Counted from the stretch's first letter, positions 1 to 8,448 are shown. The stretch is 64,000 bases of DNA from an uncultured Alphaproteobacteria bacterium (GCA_950054485.1 CATLPD010000002.1:184644-248643); one strand, 5' to 3'. Notes: a model not told the origin generated them from the sequence alone. Numbers and translations: made by a program.

Positions 1-925
1 CAACAAACCCGTGGTTTTGGGATGTGATTTCAACATGTCCTGTTTCAAGGTTTTTTACAGGGTGGTTTGCTCCACGGTGCCCATATTCAAGTTTGATCGT
101 TTCTGCACCAAAGCTGCGGGCCAGCAATTGATGACCCAGACATATACCGAATACAGGCATGCCGCTTTTGGTTAGGTTCTGAATGATTGGCAGGGCATAT
201 TCAGCCGTTGCCGCCGGATCGCCGGGGCCATTTGAAAGGAATACACCGTCTGGTGACATCTTCAGAATATCCTGGGCTGATGTGGTGCATGGCACGACCG
301 TCAGTCGTCCGCCCATGTTTTCCAGCATTCTTAAAATATTATGTTTGACGCCGTAATCAATAACGACGACATGATGTTCGCCCGATTTTGACCATTCATA
401 TGGTTTCGGGGTTGTGACGGACTTTGCCAGATCGCAGCCTTTCATATTTGGCGCGCCTGATAAAATGTCCTGTAATGTGTCAATGTCCGGACGCCCGTTT
501 GCAAAATGATGGATAACACCGTTTTGTGCGCCTTTATCACGTAAGATTTGTGTAAGGCGTCGTGTGTCAATATCGCATATGGCCATTTTATTGTTTTCAA
601 TCAGCCAGCTTTGTAAGGATTGCGTGGCCCGCCAATTTGACGGTGATGTGATATCATTACGAATGATCATGCCTGCCGCTGCAAAGCTACGGGATTCGAT
701 ATCTTCTGTGTTAATACCGGTGTTGCCGACATGCGGAAATGTAAAAGTGATAATCTGGCCGGTATATGACGGGTCGGTCAGTATTTCCTGATAACCTGTC
801 ATCGAGGTGTTGAAACAAAGCTCGCCGACTGTTGTGCCTGTTGAACCAATTCCACGTCCCCAAAATACGGTTCCATCCTGTAAAACAAGACATGCTGTTG
901 CATGATCAGGAGGCTGTGGCATCAT
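1..925 (-). CDS. carA: carbamoyl-phosphate synthase small subunit (partial, 3' end off window)
   Basis: Glutamine amidotransferase subunit of carbamoyl-phosphate synthase, which supplies ammonia for carbamoyl phosphate in arginine and pyrimidine synthesis. I translated the minus strand by hand: the frame opens with MMPQPPDHATACLVLQDG and runs through the N-terminal CarA domain (TGYQEILTDPSYTGQI) into the class I amidotransferase domain with the nucleophile motif GICLGHQ and the upstream SNGPGDP loop. It leaves the window at base 1, before the catalytic His/Glu region is complete. Two adjacent ATGs (925 and 922) are possible starts; the purine run GAGGGA sits better for the second. It is divergent from yqeY, with about 70 bp between them. 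Confidence 0.93.
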   Translation of the reverse strand, partial: MMPQPPDHATACLVLQDGTVFWGRGIGSTGTTVGELCFNTSMTGYQEILTDPSYTGQIITFTFPHVGNTGINTEDIESRSFAAAGMIIRNDITSPSNWRATQSLQSWLIENNKMAICDIDTRRLTQILRDKGAQNGVIHHFANGRPDIDTLQDILSGAPNMKGCDLAKSVTTPKPYEWSKSGEHHVVVIDYGVKHNILRMLENMGGRLTVVPCTTSAQDILKMSPDGVFLSNGPGDPAATAEYALPIIQNLTKSGMPVFGICLGHQLLARSFGAETIKLEYGHRGANHPVKNLETGHVEITSQNHGFV

Positions 926-998
926 TCCCTCTTTACTCAGATTGCTAAGGCGTTATATTAGGCTATAACAGCTTTTAAAATTTATCAATGGGGTGACC

Positions 999-1460
999 AT
1001 GTCTTTACGCGAAAAATTTCAAACAGGCCTGAAAGAGGCCATGCATTCGCAAAATAAAATGGCGATTGCGACAATTCGTCTGATCTCCGCTGCCTTGAAA
1101 GACCGTGATATTGCAGCGCGCAGTAAGGGCAACACCGAAGGCATCGCCGAAGAAGAAATTCTGGCCATGATGCAGACCATGATTAAACAACGCCGCGAAT
1201 CTATCAAAATGTACGAACAGGGCGGGCGCGAAGAGTTGGCACTTCGTGAGCAACAGGAAATTGATATCATTGAAACATTCCTGCCGCGTCAGATTACGGG
1301 CGATGAGATGGAAGCCGCTGTTGATCAGGCGATTGAAAAAGAAAATGCAACCTGCATCAAGGATATGGGGAGAGTCATGGGATATTTACGAAACGAATAT
1401 GCCGGACAAATGGATTTTGGACAGGCTAGCGTTATTATTAAAAAGCGATTGGTTGGATAA
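999..1460 (+). CDS. yqeY: GatB/YqeY domain protein
   Basis: Small protein of the YqeY family, which shares the tRNA-interacting tail domain of the amidotransferase subunit GatB; its exact role is not settled. About 153 aa, the usual family length. It begins MSLREKFQTGLKEAMHSQNK, carries the family stretch LPRQITGDEMEAAVDQAI and ends near MGRVMGYLRNEYAGQMDFGQAS. An in-frame GTG at 993 gives two extra residues, but the ATG at 999 follows a GGGGTG stretch and matches the usual N-terminus. It lies directly upstream of dnaG and rpoD, a very common alphaproteobacterial order, so transcription with dnaG is likely. Confidence 0.88.
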   Translation: MSLREKFQTGLKEAMHSQNKMAIATIRLISAALKDRDIAARSKGNTEGIAEEEILAMMQTMIKQRRESIKMYEQGGREELALREQQEIDIIETFLPRQITGDEMEAAVDQAIEKENATCIKDMGRVMGYLRNEYAGQMDFGQASVIIKKRLVG

Positions 1461-1505
1461 GCCTTAGACCTAGACATTGCAGGCTTTTTTGGCTATGTAT
1501 TAGGC

Positions 1506-3242
1506 ATGAGTTTCCCAAAGCAGTTTATACAGGATTTGAACGACCGCACCGTTTTATCCGAATTGATCGGTAAAAAGGTTAAATTGACGCGTGCGGGACG
1601 CGACGAATTCAAAGGCTGTTGTCCATTTCACAACGAAAAAACCCCGTCTTTTACTTTGAACAATCAAAAAGGTTTTTACCATTGCTTTGGCTGTGGGGCA
1701 CATGGGGATGCGATCAAGTTTTTACAAGAAAACGACAATCTCAGTTTTATGGAGGCTGTTGAACAACTGGCAGCGCTGAACGGCATGCAGGTCCCAAAGG
1801 CCAGCCCCGAGGAGCGCGAGCGGTTCGAGCAAAAGAAAACTCTGTATGATTTACTGGAAGATGTGACGATTTTCTTCGAGCAGGCATTGGGCCATGAACG
1901 CGAGGCGATGCAATACCTTAAGGGGCGCGAGCTGAGTGATGGAACGATTAAGCTGTTCCGTTTGGGTTATGCGCCCGCTGATGGACAGGCGCTGGGCAAT
2001 TTCCTAAAAGACAAAGGCTATGCCGTCAAAGATATGATCGAAGCGGGTGTATTACGAAATTCGACACGCAACCAAGGTGAAACTTACAGTTTTTTCCGCG
2101 ACCGTATTATTTTTCCTGTAAAGGATTTGCGGGGCAGGGTGGTTGCCTTTGGCGGGCGCATCATGCCGGGACGTGATCCGGGTGGTAAAGCGCCGAAATA
2201 TATAAACTCGTCTGATACGCCTTTATTTCACAAAGGGCAGATCCTCTACAACTTATCCGATGCCCGTAAAAACGTCGATGTGAACAAGCCCTTCATCGTG
2301 GTCGAGGGCTATATGGATGTTATCGCACTGGCGCAAGCCGGTTACGATACAGCTGTTGCCCCATTGGGGACAGCGATGACCGAAAGCCAGATCGAGATAT
2401 TGTGGAAAGTTGCGCCATCAGATGCACGGGTGCCAGTACTATGTTTTGATGGGGATAATGCAGGCCGCCGCGCTGCATCACGTGCCATGGAACGCACATT
2501 GCCACTTTTAAAACCGGATCAAAGCGTGCGTTTTGCTTTTCTGCCGGATGGCGAAGACCCTGATAGTTTGGTCCAGAACAAAGGGAAAGCTGAATTTGAA
2601 AAGTTCTTATCGGCTGCCAGCTATCTTAGCCAGATTTTGTGGGAAGAAGAACTGGGTAAACGTCCCGGCACAACGCCCGAGGACCGGGCTGGCTTGAAAG
2701 CTGCATTATTATCGCGCGTGAATACGATTGAGCATGCAGATGTGCAAAACGAATATCAGCGCATGATGACGTCGCTTTTTTACGATCACTTCAGTGGTAA
2801 GCGTCAATCTAAAACTCCTTTTTCCCGCAGTAATTATAATTCTAAACAGCAGGACAGACTTGCCCCGATCGCGAAAAAACCGGAACCTGTCAAGCAAACA
2901 TCATTCGGAATTGAACACTACTTGCTGGCGACATTGGTTAACTATCCCGAATTGTTCGATGATGTAGAAGAAACGCTTGGAATGATTGAGATTCAGGACA
3001 AAAACCTTCGAAAAATGCGTCAAAAGCTGTTTGAAACGCTTAATTCGCACGAAGTCCTTGATTCTTCGGAATTAAAGGATATATTGAAAAATGCAGGATT
3101 TTGCGAGGTTTTGGATGTAATTCTGTCCGAATCGCTTTATCTTCAAGCCGTTTTTGCCCGCCCGGGTCAAGATTTAGGGGTGGTTAAAGAAGGTTGGATG
3201 TTTACGGTGAACCGGTCAAGAAAACGCCGAAAGCGTCTTTAA
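1506..3242 (+). CDS. dnaG: DNA primase
   Basis: Makes RNA primers at the replication fork. 578 aa. The N-terminal zinc-binding domain shows Cys39, His42, Cys60 and Cys63 (CPFHNEK and HCFGCG). The TOPRIM catalytic core carries VVEGYMDVIAL near residue 264 and the acidic FDGDNAGRRAA near 313. The C-terminal helicase-binding part is weakly conserved, as is normal; it ends FARPGQDLGVVKEGW followed by a short basic tail. Located between yqeY and rpoD as in the macromolecular-synthesis cluster. A terminator-like stem follows the stop codon. Confidence 0.96.
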   Translation: MSFPKQFIQDLNDRTVLSELIGKKVKLTRAGRDEFKGCCPFHNEKTPSFTLNNQKGFYHCFGCGAHGDAIKFLQENDNLSFMEAVEQLAALNGMQVPKASPEERERFEQKKTLYDLLEDVTIFFEQALGHEREAMQYLKGRELSDGTIKLFRLGYAPADGQALGNFLKDKGYAVKDMIEAGVLRNSTRNQGETYSFFRDRIIFPVKDLRGRVVAFGGRIMPGRDPGGKAPKYINSSDTPLFHKGQILYNLSDARKNVDVNKPFIVVEGYMDVIALAQAGYDTAVAPLGTAMTESQIEILWKVAPSDARVPVLCFDGDNAGRRAASRAMERTLPLLKPDQSVRFAFLPDGEDPDSLVQNKGKAEFEKFLSAASYLSQILWEEELGKRPGTTPEDRAGLKAALLSRVNTIEHADVQNEYQRMMTSLFYDHFSGKRQSKTPFSRSNYNSKQQDRLAPIAKKPEPVKQTSFGIEHYLLATLVNYPELFDDVEETLGMIEIQDKNLRKMRQKLFETLNSHEVLDSSELKDILKNAGFCEVLDVILSESLYLQAVFARPGQDLGVVKEGWMFTVNRSRKRRKRL

Positions 3243-3266
3243 GTTTTATATGTAAGTGGAGTGGAT

Positions 3267-3300
3267 ACACGCCTTTGCCATGAAAGTCAGCGGCGTGTTT
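3267..3300 (+). terminator. possible intrinsic terminator or attenuator between dnaG and rpoD
   Basis: ACACGCC (3267-3273) pairs with GGCGTGT (3292-3298) over an 18-nt loop and runs into TTTT. It could partly uncouple rpoD from dnaG. The long loop makes it a weak terminator. Confidence 0.4.
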
Positions 3301-3325
3301 TGAGTTTGAATGTGGAGAACTGTTA

Positions 3326-5296
3326 ATGAGCGTTAAGCCTTCTGAAGAACAAGATCAGGACATGGAAAATGACTCACCAATGGATGGCGGACCTGTAAAG
3401 GTTTTGAAAAAACTGATCGCGAAGGGTAAAGAGCGCGGTCACATCACCTATGATGAATTGAACAAAGCATTGCCGCCTGGCGAATATTCATCTGAGCAAA
3501 TAGATGACACGATGGCGATGATTTCCGATCTGGGCATCAACCTGATCGAAGGCGATGCTGACGACGATGATTCTAATGACGATTATGATGATGAAACAAC
3601 ATCAAAAAAATCTAAAAAGAAATCTAAAGACGCTGATAATGACGATGATGATGAATCCGGCAACCTGGCGAATAAGGACCTTGGTCGCACGGACGATCCT
3701 GTGCGTATGTACTTGCGTGAAATGGGCTCGGTCGAGCTGCTGTCACGCGAAGGTGAAATTGCCATTGCCAAACGTATCGAGGCCGGCCGCGATGTGATGA
3801 TCGGCGGTATCTGCGAAAGCCCGTTGACCATTCAGGCTTTGATCGCATGGTATAAAGCTCTGGAGAACGAACAGGTATTATTGCGCGAGATTATCGATCT
3901 TGAGGGTACCTATGATCAGGATGATGATTCCAAAAGCTCTAAAAAAGATGATAACGATGACGACGCTAAGTCCGAAAATGAAGACGGTGAAGACGGTGAA
4001 GAAGATGAAGACGAGGATGAAGGCGTAAACCTGTCCTTGACGGCAATGGAAGAAGAGCTAAAGCCGACGGTCATCCAGACATTTAAAAACATCAGCAAGA
4101 CCTATAAAAAGCTATATAAAGCCCAAGAAGAACGCATTGTCTTTGCCCAAAAGGGTAAGGAGATTCCAGAGAAGTTAGACAAAAAATATTATACCCTGAA
4201 ACACGAAATTGTGGACTTGGTTGAATCCGTTCAATTGAATAACGCGCGTATCGAACAGCTGATCGATCAGCTATACGGTATGAACCGTAAACTGGTTAGC
4301 CTGGAGGGGCAGATTATGCGCTGGGCGATGGATTGCGGTATCGACCGTCAGGAATTCCTTGATAATTACTTTGGCCATGAAACTGATACGAAATGGATGG
4401 CCAAATGTAAAAAACTGAAATCAAAAGGCTGGGACAAGCTGTTTGATAAGTTTGAAATTGATATTACGACAGCCCGTGACGGTATCGGTCGTATTTCAGA
4501 AACTTCAGGTCTTCCGATCTCCGAATTCAAACGCATCGTGCATACCGTTCAAAAAGGTGAGCGCGAAGCGGCCAAAGCCAAAAAAGAAATGGTTGAAGCC
4601 AACCTGCGTCTTGTGATTTCGATTGCGAAAAAATATACCAACCGTGGTTTGCAGTTCCTGGATCTAATTCAGGAAGGAAACATCGGCCTGATGAAGGCGG
4701 TTGATAAGTTTGAATACCGCCGCGGTTATAAATTCTCCACCTATGCGACATGGTGGATCCGTCAGGCGATCACGCGTTCAATCGCGGATCAGGCCCGTAC
4801 AATTCGTATTCCGGTTCACATGATCGAAACGATTAACAAGATCGTTCGTACATCTCGTCAAATGATGCATGAAATCGGGCGCGAGCCAACGCCGGAAGAG
4901 ATCTCAGAACGTCTGGCCATGCCTTTGGACAAGGTCCGCAAGGTGATGAAGATTTCGAAAGAGCCTGTATCTTTGGAAACACCTGTCGGTGACGAAGAAG
5001 ATTCACAGCTTGGCGATTTCATCGAGGATAAAAACGTAATCCTGCCGGTGGATGCTGCTGTGCATTCGAACCTGCGCGAGGCGACTACACGCGTCCTAGC
5101 GACATTGACGCCACGTGAAGAACGCGTTCTTCGTATGCGTTTCGGTATCGGTATGAACACCGACCACACTTTGGAAGAAGTGGGTCAGCAGTTCAGCGTG
5201 ACACGTGAACGTATTCGCCAGATTGAGGCTAAGGCGCTTCGCAAGCTGAAGCACCCGAGCCGTTCGAAACAGTTGCGTAGTTTCTTGGATTTCTAA
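3326..5296 (+). CDS. rpoD: RNA polymerase primary sigma factor sigma-70
   Basis: Housekeeping sigma factor that directs RNA polymerase to -35/-10 promoters. 656 aa. Region 1.1 is at the N-terminus. Two strongly acidic Asp/Glu-rich low-complexity stretches follow (about residues 77-110 and 192-233). The non-conserved region and region 1.2 ([16 protein letters not shown]) are present. Region 2 is unmistakable around 425-480 ([32 protein letters not shown]). Region 4 carries the helix-turn-helix [18 protein letters not shown] near the C-terminus. The ATG follows GGAGAACTGTTA. The acidic inserts are typical of alphaproteobacterial RpoD. Confidence 0.98.
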   Translation: MSVKPSEEQDQDMENDSPMDGGPVKVLKKLIAKGKERGHITYDELNKALPPGEYSSEQIDDTMAMISDLGINLIEGDADDDDSNDDYDDETTSKKSKKKSKDADNDDDDESGNLANKDLGRTDDPVRMYLREMGSVELLSREGEIAIAKRIEAGRDVMIGGICESPLTIQALIAWYKALENEQVLLREIIDLEGTYDQDDDSKSSKKDDNDDDAKSENEDGEDGEEDEDEDEGVNLSLTAMEEELKPTVIQTFKNISKTYKKLYKAQEERIVFAQKGKEIPEKLDKKYYTLKHEIVDLVESVQLNNARIEQLIDQLYGMNRKLVSLEGQIMRWAMDCGIDRQEFLDNYFGHETDTKWMAKCKKLKSKGWDKLFDKFEIDITTARDGIGRISETSGLPISEFKRIVHTVQKGEREAAKAKKEMVEANLRLVISIAKKYTNRGLQFLDLIQEGNIGLMKAVDKFEYRRGYKFSTYATWWIRQAITRSIADQARTIRIPVHMIETINKIVRTSRQMMHEIGREPTPEEISERLAMPLDKVRKVMKISKEPVSLETPVGDEEDSQLGDFIEDKNVILPVDAAVHSNLREATTRVLATLTPREERVLRMRFGIGMNTDHTLEEVGQQFSVTRERIRQIEAKALRKLKHPSRSKQLRSFLDF

Positions 5297-5299
5297 GGT

Positions 5300-5443
5300 T
5301 CAACGCCCTTGGGCATATAAGCCCGGGACATATCCGCCATAGATATCACTCCAAACCTTTCCTGATTTCGGGTCTTTTTGACCATCTTTCGGCTGTGCGG
5401 TTTTAAATTTTGATTTAATTGTTTTATTTGTTGGTTTCATCAT
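5300..5443 (-). CDS. small hypothetical protein (47 aa)
   Basis: Found by reading the minus strand. ATG at 5443 (a second ATG follows at once) and TGA at 5300. The product starts MMKPTNKTIKSKFKTAQPKD and ends SDIYGGYVPGLYAQGR. A good Shine-Dalgarno (AAGGA) sits 4-7 nt before the two ATGs. The N-terminal half is very basic and the C-terminal half is aromatic and glycine-rich. I do not recognise the family. It converges on rpoD with a 3-bp gap, and a stem-loop lies in its upstream leader. Confidence 0.5.
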   Translation of the reverse strand: MMKPTNKTIKSKFKTAQPKDGQKDPKSGKVWSDIYGGYVPGLYAQGR

Positions 5444-5465
5444 ATTTTCCTTGTTTAAATGGTTG

Positions 5466-5504
5466 GACGGAATAGGGCGATAGCGCCGCTGAAAGGCATC
5501 CGTC
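5466..5504 (-). other. stem-loop in the leader of the 47-aa ORF
   Basis: GACGGA (5466-5471) pairs with TCCGTC (5499-5504) and encloses GGCG-ATAG-CGCC. It lies just upstream of the Shine-Dalgarno of the 47-aa minus-strand ORF, so it would form in that mRNA's 5' leader. No known riboswitch is recognised. Apart from this and the tRNA promoter I see nothing in 5444-5670. Confidence 0.3.
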
Positions 5505-5670
5505 AGGTCGAAAAATATGAAGTGATTGATTTGATTAATTAAACATCATATTCCCATCCCTAACGGATGAAAATACGTCGGCGCATATATGCCATATGTG
5601 AGTTTAATATCATCATATAAAAATCATATGACGGTTTTGATGATTCTGTCAAATTGATCGTCATTAAACG

Positions 5671-5699
5671 TTGTCAGATGATTTGTGTTAGGATATAAC
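5671..5699 (+). promoter_or_regulatory. sigma-70 promoter of the CAU tRNA gene
   Basis: -35 TTGTCA (5671-5676), 17-bp spacer, -10 TATAAC (5694-5699). The tRNA begins at 5712, 13 bp after the -10, as expected for initiation near the mature 5' end. Confidence 0.65.
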
Positions 5700-5711
5700 T
5701 TTAAATTCTAA

Positions 5712-5788
5712 GGGCCTGTAGCTCAGTTGGTTAGAGCGAACCGCTCATAACGGTTTGGTCGGGGGTTCAAATCCCTCCGGGCCCACCA
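5712..5788 (+). tRNA. tRNA with CAU anticodon, probably Ile2 (lysidine type)
   Basis: 77 nt with a complete cloverleaf: acceptor GGGCCTG paired with CGGGCCC, D-arm GCTCAGTTGGTTAGAGC, anticodon stem AACCG/CGGTT with loop CTCATAA (anticodon CAT), T-loop TTCAAAT, and encoded CCA. A CAU anticodon can be initiator Met, elongator Met or Ile2. The acceptor pairs at the top rule out an initiator. The overall look is closest to alphaproteobacterial Ile2, but elongator Met is not excluded. Its 3' end is the integration site of the island that follows. Confidence 0.9.
5771..5788 (+). repeat. attL: left copy of 18-bp island attachment repeat
   Basis: atccctccgggcccacca, from the 3' side of the T-arm to the CCA end of the tRNA. 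An exact copy lies at 12082-12099. The tRNA stays intact on this side, which is typical of tyrosine-recombinase integration into a tRNA 3' end. Confidence 0.88.
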
Positions 5789-5802
5789 CTTTTCCGAAAA
5801 GT
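5788..5802. repeat. inverted repeat at the left island junction
   Basis: ACTTTTC-C-GAAAAGT overlaps the last base of attL. It may be a recombinase core-site relic or a short terminator for the tRNA. Confidence 0.3.
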
Positions 5803-5823
5803 ATAATAGTCTCAATGGCTTGT

Positions 5824-5862
5824 AAGTCTCATGTATGTAGTGGGCCTACAAGGTGAGACTTT
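5824..5862. repeat. possible integrase arm-type sites, left end (AAGTCTCA and GTGAGACTTT)
   Basis: AAGTCTCA at 5824-5831 is in inverted orientation and GTGAGACTTT at 5853-5862 is direct. The same GTGAGACTTT occurs at the other island end (12001-12010), with a further AGGTGAGAC just after it. Shared motifs at both ends are expected of arm-type sites. Confidence 0.4.
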
Positions 5863-5863
5863 T

Positions 5864-6862
5864 ATGCACAATCCGACCTACTTAATCAGATCACGACACA
5901 ACATTTATTACTTCCGTTGTCCGCTACCCGATATATTACACGAACAAGGCAGAACAAAATACTTTAAAATCTCGCTAAGAACACGCGACCCTAAAGAAGC
6001 ATTGCATCTGGCAAACTGTTTCGCCTATCATATTGAAAACATTCTAATGCGGTACAGTGTAGCTAATATGGATCATGCTGAAATCATTCTTATACTGAAA
6101 GACTATTTCTATGAGCTTTTAGATGAAAAACGCGCAGAAATTCGCCGTGACGGGCCATGTTATGATGAGGTGGAAAACCTAAAGAAGCTGAGTAAGCAAG
6201 CTGAAAAGGCCATATCAGAAGCAAGAAACAACATCCTGCCCGATGAAGATATCAGCGAAAGACTACAGCCAATCATTGATCGTTTCGGTTTGGATTTATC
6301 ACCTGACGATTACGAAACCTTATCAAGTAGATATAAATATGCACTTCGTGGCTATTGTGACAAGCTAATAGCCCATAATGAAAACGAGATCGCATTTACG
6401 TTTAGCACGCGCCCCGACTTGCTAGCTCTTAGACGCGCCCAAAGCAGGGAAGCAAAGCCTGAGAATGCATTAGGCCATGTAATTGATGAATATATTGCCG
6501 ATATGAAGAAATCAAATGTGTGGGAAGCGAGAACAGAAGATGAGCGCAGATCATGTCTTATGCTTCTTGTTGAAATTCTTGGTGATAAACACAATATGCC
6601 GGATATTGGTAAAGAGCAGGCTAGGCGGGTTAAAGAAGTGTTGCGCGATCTTCCTACTAATCGTCAAACTAGAGAAGAAACCAGAAACCTACCACTTGAA
6701 AGGCAGCTAGAAGTTCCGGATGTGCCTAAAGTATCCGCGAATACCGCCAACAAATACTTAATGATTAACCCTTCCTGTGCGGTAAATAGCGTCATACCGC
6801 AAAAAGACGCTGCCTCTCGACCTATGGTCGGGCTGGCGGTGAATACAATAGCGCGTGCGTGA
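5864..6862 (+). pseudogene. tyrosine-recombinase integrase, catalytic domain missing
   Basis: I chose the ATG at 5864 because AAGGTGAG lies 6-7 nt upstream; an in-frame ATG at 5831 lacks a ribosome site. The N-terminus, YLIRSRHNIYYFRCPLPDIL followed by KISLRTRDPKEALHLA, resembles the arm-binding domain of tRNA-site integrases (DUF6538 type). The middle resembles the SAM-like core-binding domain (LGHVIDEYIADMKK). The frame then reaches VSANTANKYL, where the core-binding domain normally ends, and breaks off. The final 35 or so residues are read from an unrelated GC-rich segment, and no R...HxxR...Y catalytic residues follow. It is therefore truncated (332 aa) by a replacement at about 6760. Confidence 0.8.
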
Positions 6863-6930
6863 ATATCCGCGCCGTTCACAGGACGGTTAGAACAGCCCGG
6901 CTGCCAGAGTGATCTGGTAGCCGTTTGTTT
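6771..6930 (+). ncRNA. structured RNA-like segment ending in a terminator; C4/CI-antisense-like organisation suspected
   Basis: GC-rich block inside an AT-rich island. It can form an H-type pseudoknot (GCGGTA 6779-6784 with TACCGC 6795-6800; AGCGTC 6788-6793 with GACGCT 6806-6811), a hairpin CGACC-TAT-GGTCG (6818-6830), a long-range stem GGGCTG (6830-6835) with CAGCCC (6893-6898), and a hairpin GCGCG/CGCGC (6851-6855/6868-6872). It ends in an 11-bp terminator stem (6898-6923, loop GTGA) followed by TTTGTTT. GTGAA occurs in it twice and again just before the next gene's start (about 6942), and TTCAC at 6875-6879 can pair with each. That layout recalls phage C4/CI antisense RNAs, but I cannot confirm the family. 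Confidence 0.5.
6898..6930 (+). terminator. intrinsic terminator at the end of the RNA-like segment
   Basis: CGGCTGCCAGA (6898-6908), loop GTGA, TCTGGTAGCCG (6913-6923): 11 pairs including one G-U, then TTTGTTT. It would end transcripts entering from the integrase side, upstream of the membrane-protein gene. Confidence 0.65.
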
Positions 6931-6946
6931 AACAGTCTATGGGTGA

Positions 6947-7711
6947 ATGAAAATGTTTAGTTATCTGATTGTGGCTCTAGTGGCTGTATATGCAAAGAGG
7001 CTTAAAACGGTCCTTTGGACGACTTTTGTTTTAAAAACATTTCTTCTGATTATTGTCATTTTGATTGGTAGCCGTGCAACTATAACAGGAATCGTATTAA
7101 GCTATGTGATATCTTTTGGTGTTGGGATTGCGGTTCACTTCTACTTTAAAAAAAGACGGGCTGCTTTATCTACTGAAACATTTAAATCTAAACAAAGGCG
7201 TTTTGCTTATATTGTCGGCTTCATCCTTTTGATCGTGATTGCTTTTATGGTTTATACTGGTTATTTGGAATTTAAGAATAGCCAGAAATTAGTTGAGGTA
7301 TCTAAACAGAAAGCGGAAATCTCATCTAGTTTACAAGACAAAAGCCAACCCGTTGTTGGGCTAAGCCAATCAAATCTAATCAAAGATTTATCAGGCCTGA
7401 ATGAATATGAGCCTGACTTTGAAAATTATTTGAGTGGTAAAGGTGTTTCATACAATTTAGCGTGCTCATACCACAATGGCTCGGCTTTAGAATATAATGT
7501 TTATAACCTTTCTGTTTCAGGGCAAGAGAATGAGGTCGCGTACGTAACTCAAGAATGCATTCCATTTGGTCCGCAAGCGGGGCGATGTCATACGTTAGTG
7601 GATTTCTATTCTGTTCCTGCTCGGCTGCAAGAGGGGCAGTGTGAAAGATTTGTAAAAGAGCGAGCAGGAGATAATTTCAGATTCTACAGGGAGGGAAAAG
7701 CACAACGCTAA
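6947..7711 (+). CDS. island membrane protein of unknown function
   Basis: 254 aa. Hydrophobic stretches at about residues 3-20, 24-42, 44-66 and 84-105 suggest three or four membrane segments. The remaining 150 aa form a soluble C-terminal domain. It contains four cysteines (LACSYHNG, QECIPFG, GRCHTL, GQCERF), so disulphides are possible if it faces the periplasm. A possible start site lies in GGGTGAATGAAAATG; ATG 6947 and ATG 6953 are both possible. No family recognised. It is the first gene after the RNA-like segment and may be controlled by it. Confidence 0.6.
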   Translation: MKMFSYLIVALVAVYAKRLKTVLWTTFVLKTFLLIIVILIGSRATITGIVLSYVISFGVGIAVHFYFKKRRAALSTETFKSKQRRFAYIVGFILLIVIAFMVYTGYLEFKNSQKLVEVSKQKAEISSSLQDKSQPVVGLSQSNLIKDLSGLNEYEPDFENYLSGKGVSYNLACSYHNGSALEYNVYNLSVSGQENEVAYVTQECIPFGPQAGRCHTLVDFYSVPARLQEGQCERFVKERAGDNFRFYREGKAQR

Positions 7712-7759
7712 CTTGACTCATTCATAGTAAGGATGTAATTTTTTTGTACCAAAATACCA

Positions 7760-7777
7760 ATACTACTTAAGTAGTAT
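7760..7777. promoter_or_regulatory. perfect 18-bp palindrome, candidate operator
   Basis: ATACTACTTAAGTAGTAT is fully self-complementary and sits about 42 bp upstream of the 209-aa gene. This is the size and symmetry of a dimeric helix-turn-helix regulator site. No poly-T follows, so a terminator is unlikely. The regulator is unknown. Confidence 0.5.
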
Positions 7778-7818
7778 AGATTGTTTTGTTTGTTTCTATA
7801 TAACTGGATAAAAATATC

Positions 7819-8448
7819 ATGAAGCTTACTCCTCAACAAGAAAAATACGCCAATAACGCTCATTTGAGAAAAGGATTACAAGAACATTGCAGGAATGCCT
7901 TAAAAAAGGCCGAAAAAGAATACCTTGCTCAAAACCCGCAACTTCAAGGGGTTTCAGTTAGGGGGAGCTTAAATGTTGTTAATGCTCAGCCAAAAGGCAT
8001 TACCAAAGCGATATTAGCAATTGTAGACTTAATGATTTTTGATAAAACAAGAAAAAGGACACAAAAATCAATTTTAGATGAGGTTCGTCCAAATTTTCCT
8101 CATCTTTATCTATATCCAGCAGTTTGGCAAAAAGATTTGCATCCAGGTATTTTAAGAAGTATTGCCACAAGAATTAAAACGCAAATGCCTAATTCTATCA
8201 GCATTCAGGGCTGTAAATCCTTATCCGATATAAAGAAAAAGTTGAAATTAGAAACACAGTTAAAAGAGCCAGAGCAGATATTTAATAGAAAAATTACGAT
8301 AACCGCTGACTCTGTAATAATAGGAAAAAAAATCTATCCGATTACAAACCGTACCGCTAATAAATACGAATATCCATCAATCCGTGTTACTTTAAGCAAT
8401 GGTAAACGGCAATGGCTTAAGCTAGATACGCTTAGAGCTTTATTATAG
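7819..8448 (+). CDS. island protein of unknown function (209 aa)
   Basis: Starts MKLTPQQEKYANNAHLRKG and is lysine-rich and soluble. The N-terminal two-thirds look helical (a KRTQKSILDEVRPNFPHLY segment, then RSIATRIKTQMPN). The last 50 residues look like a small beta domain (KITITADSVIIGKKIYPI, then IRVTLSNGKRQWLKLDTL), which could bind nucleic acid, but this is inference. No catalytic motif is visible. The low-GC codon use matches the island. A palindrome upstream suggests it is regulated. I do not recognise the family. Confidence 0.6.
   Translation: MKLTPQQEKYANNAHLRKGLQEHCRNALKKAEKEYLAQNPQLQGVSVRGSLNVVNAQPKGITKAILAIVDLMIFDKTRKRTQKSILDEVRPNFPHLYLYPAVWQKDLHPGILRSIATRIKTQMPNSISIQGCKSLSDIKKKLKLETQLKEPEQIFNRKITITADSVIIGKKIYPITNRTANKYEYPSIRVTLSNGKRQWLKLDTLRALL

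Noticed and set aside
3180..3242. Frameshift at the end of dnaG
   Set aside because: The tail after VVKEGW is short and basic, but total length (578 aa) is within the family range and other frames close at once, so I see no firm evidence of a frameshift.
3540..4030. Repetitive GAT/GAC/GAA-rich tracts in rpoD as a DNA repeat
   Set aside because: They encode the acidic low-complexity regions normal for RpoD in this class; there is no fixed repeat unit.
5712..5788. Assignment of the tRNA as initiator Met
   Set aside because: The first acceptor pair is a normal G-C pair and the anticodon stem lacks the three G-C pairs of initiators; Ile2 or elongator Met fit better.
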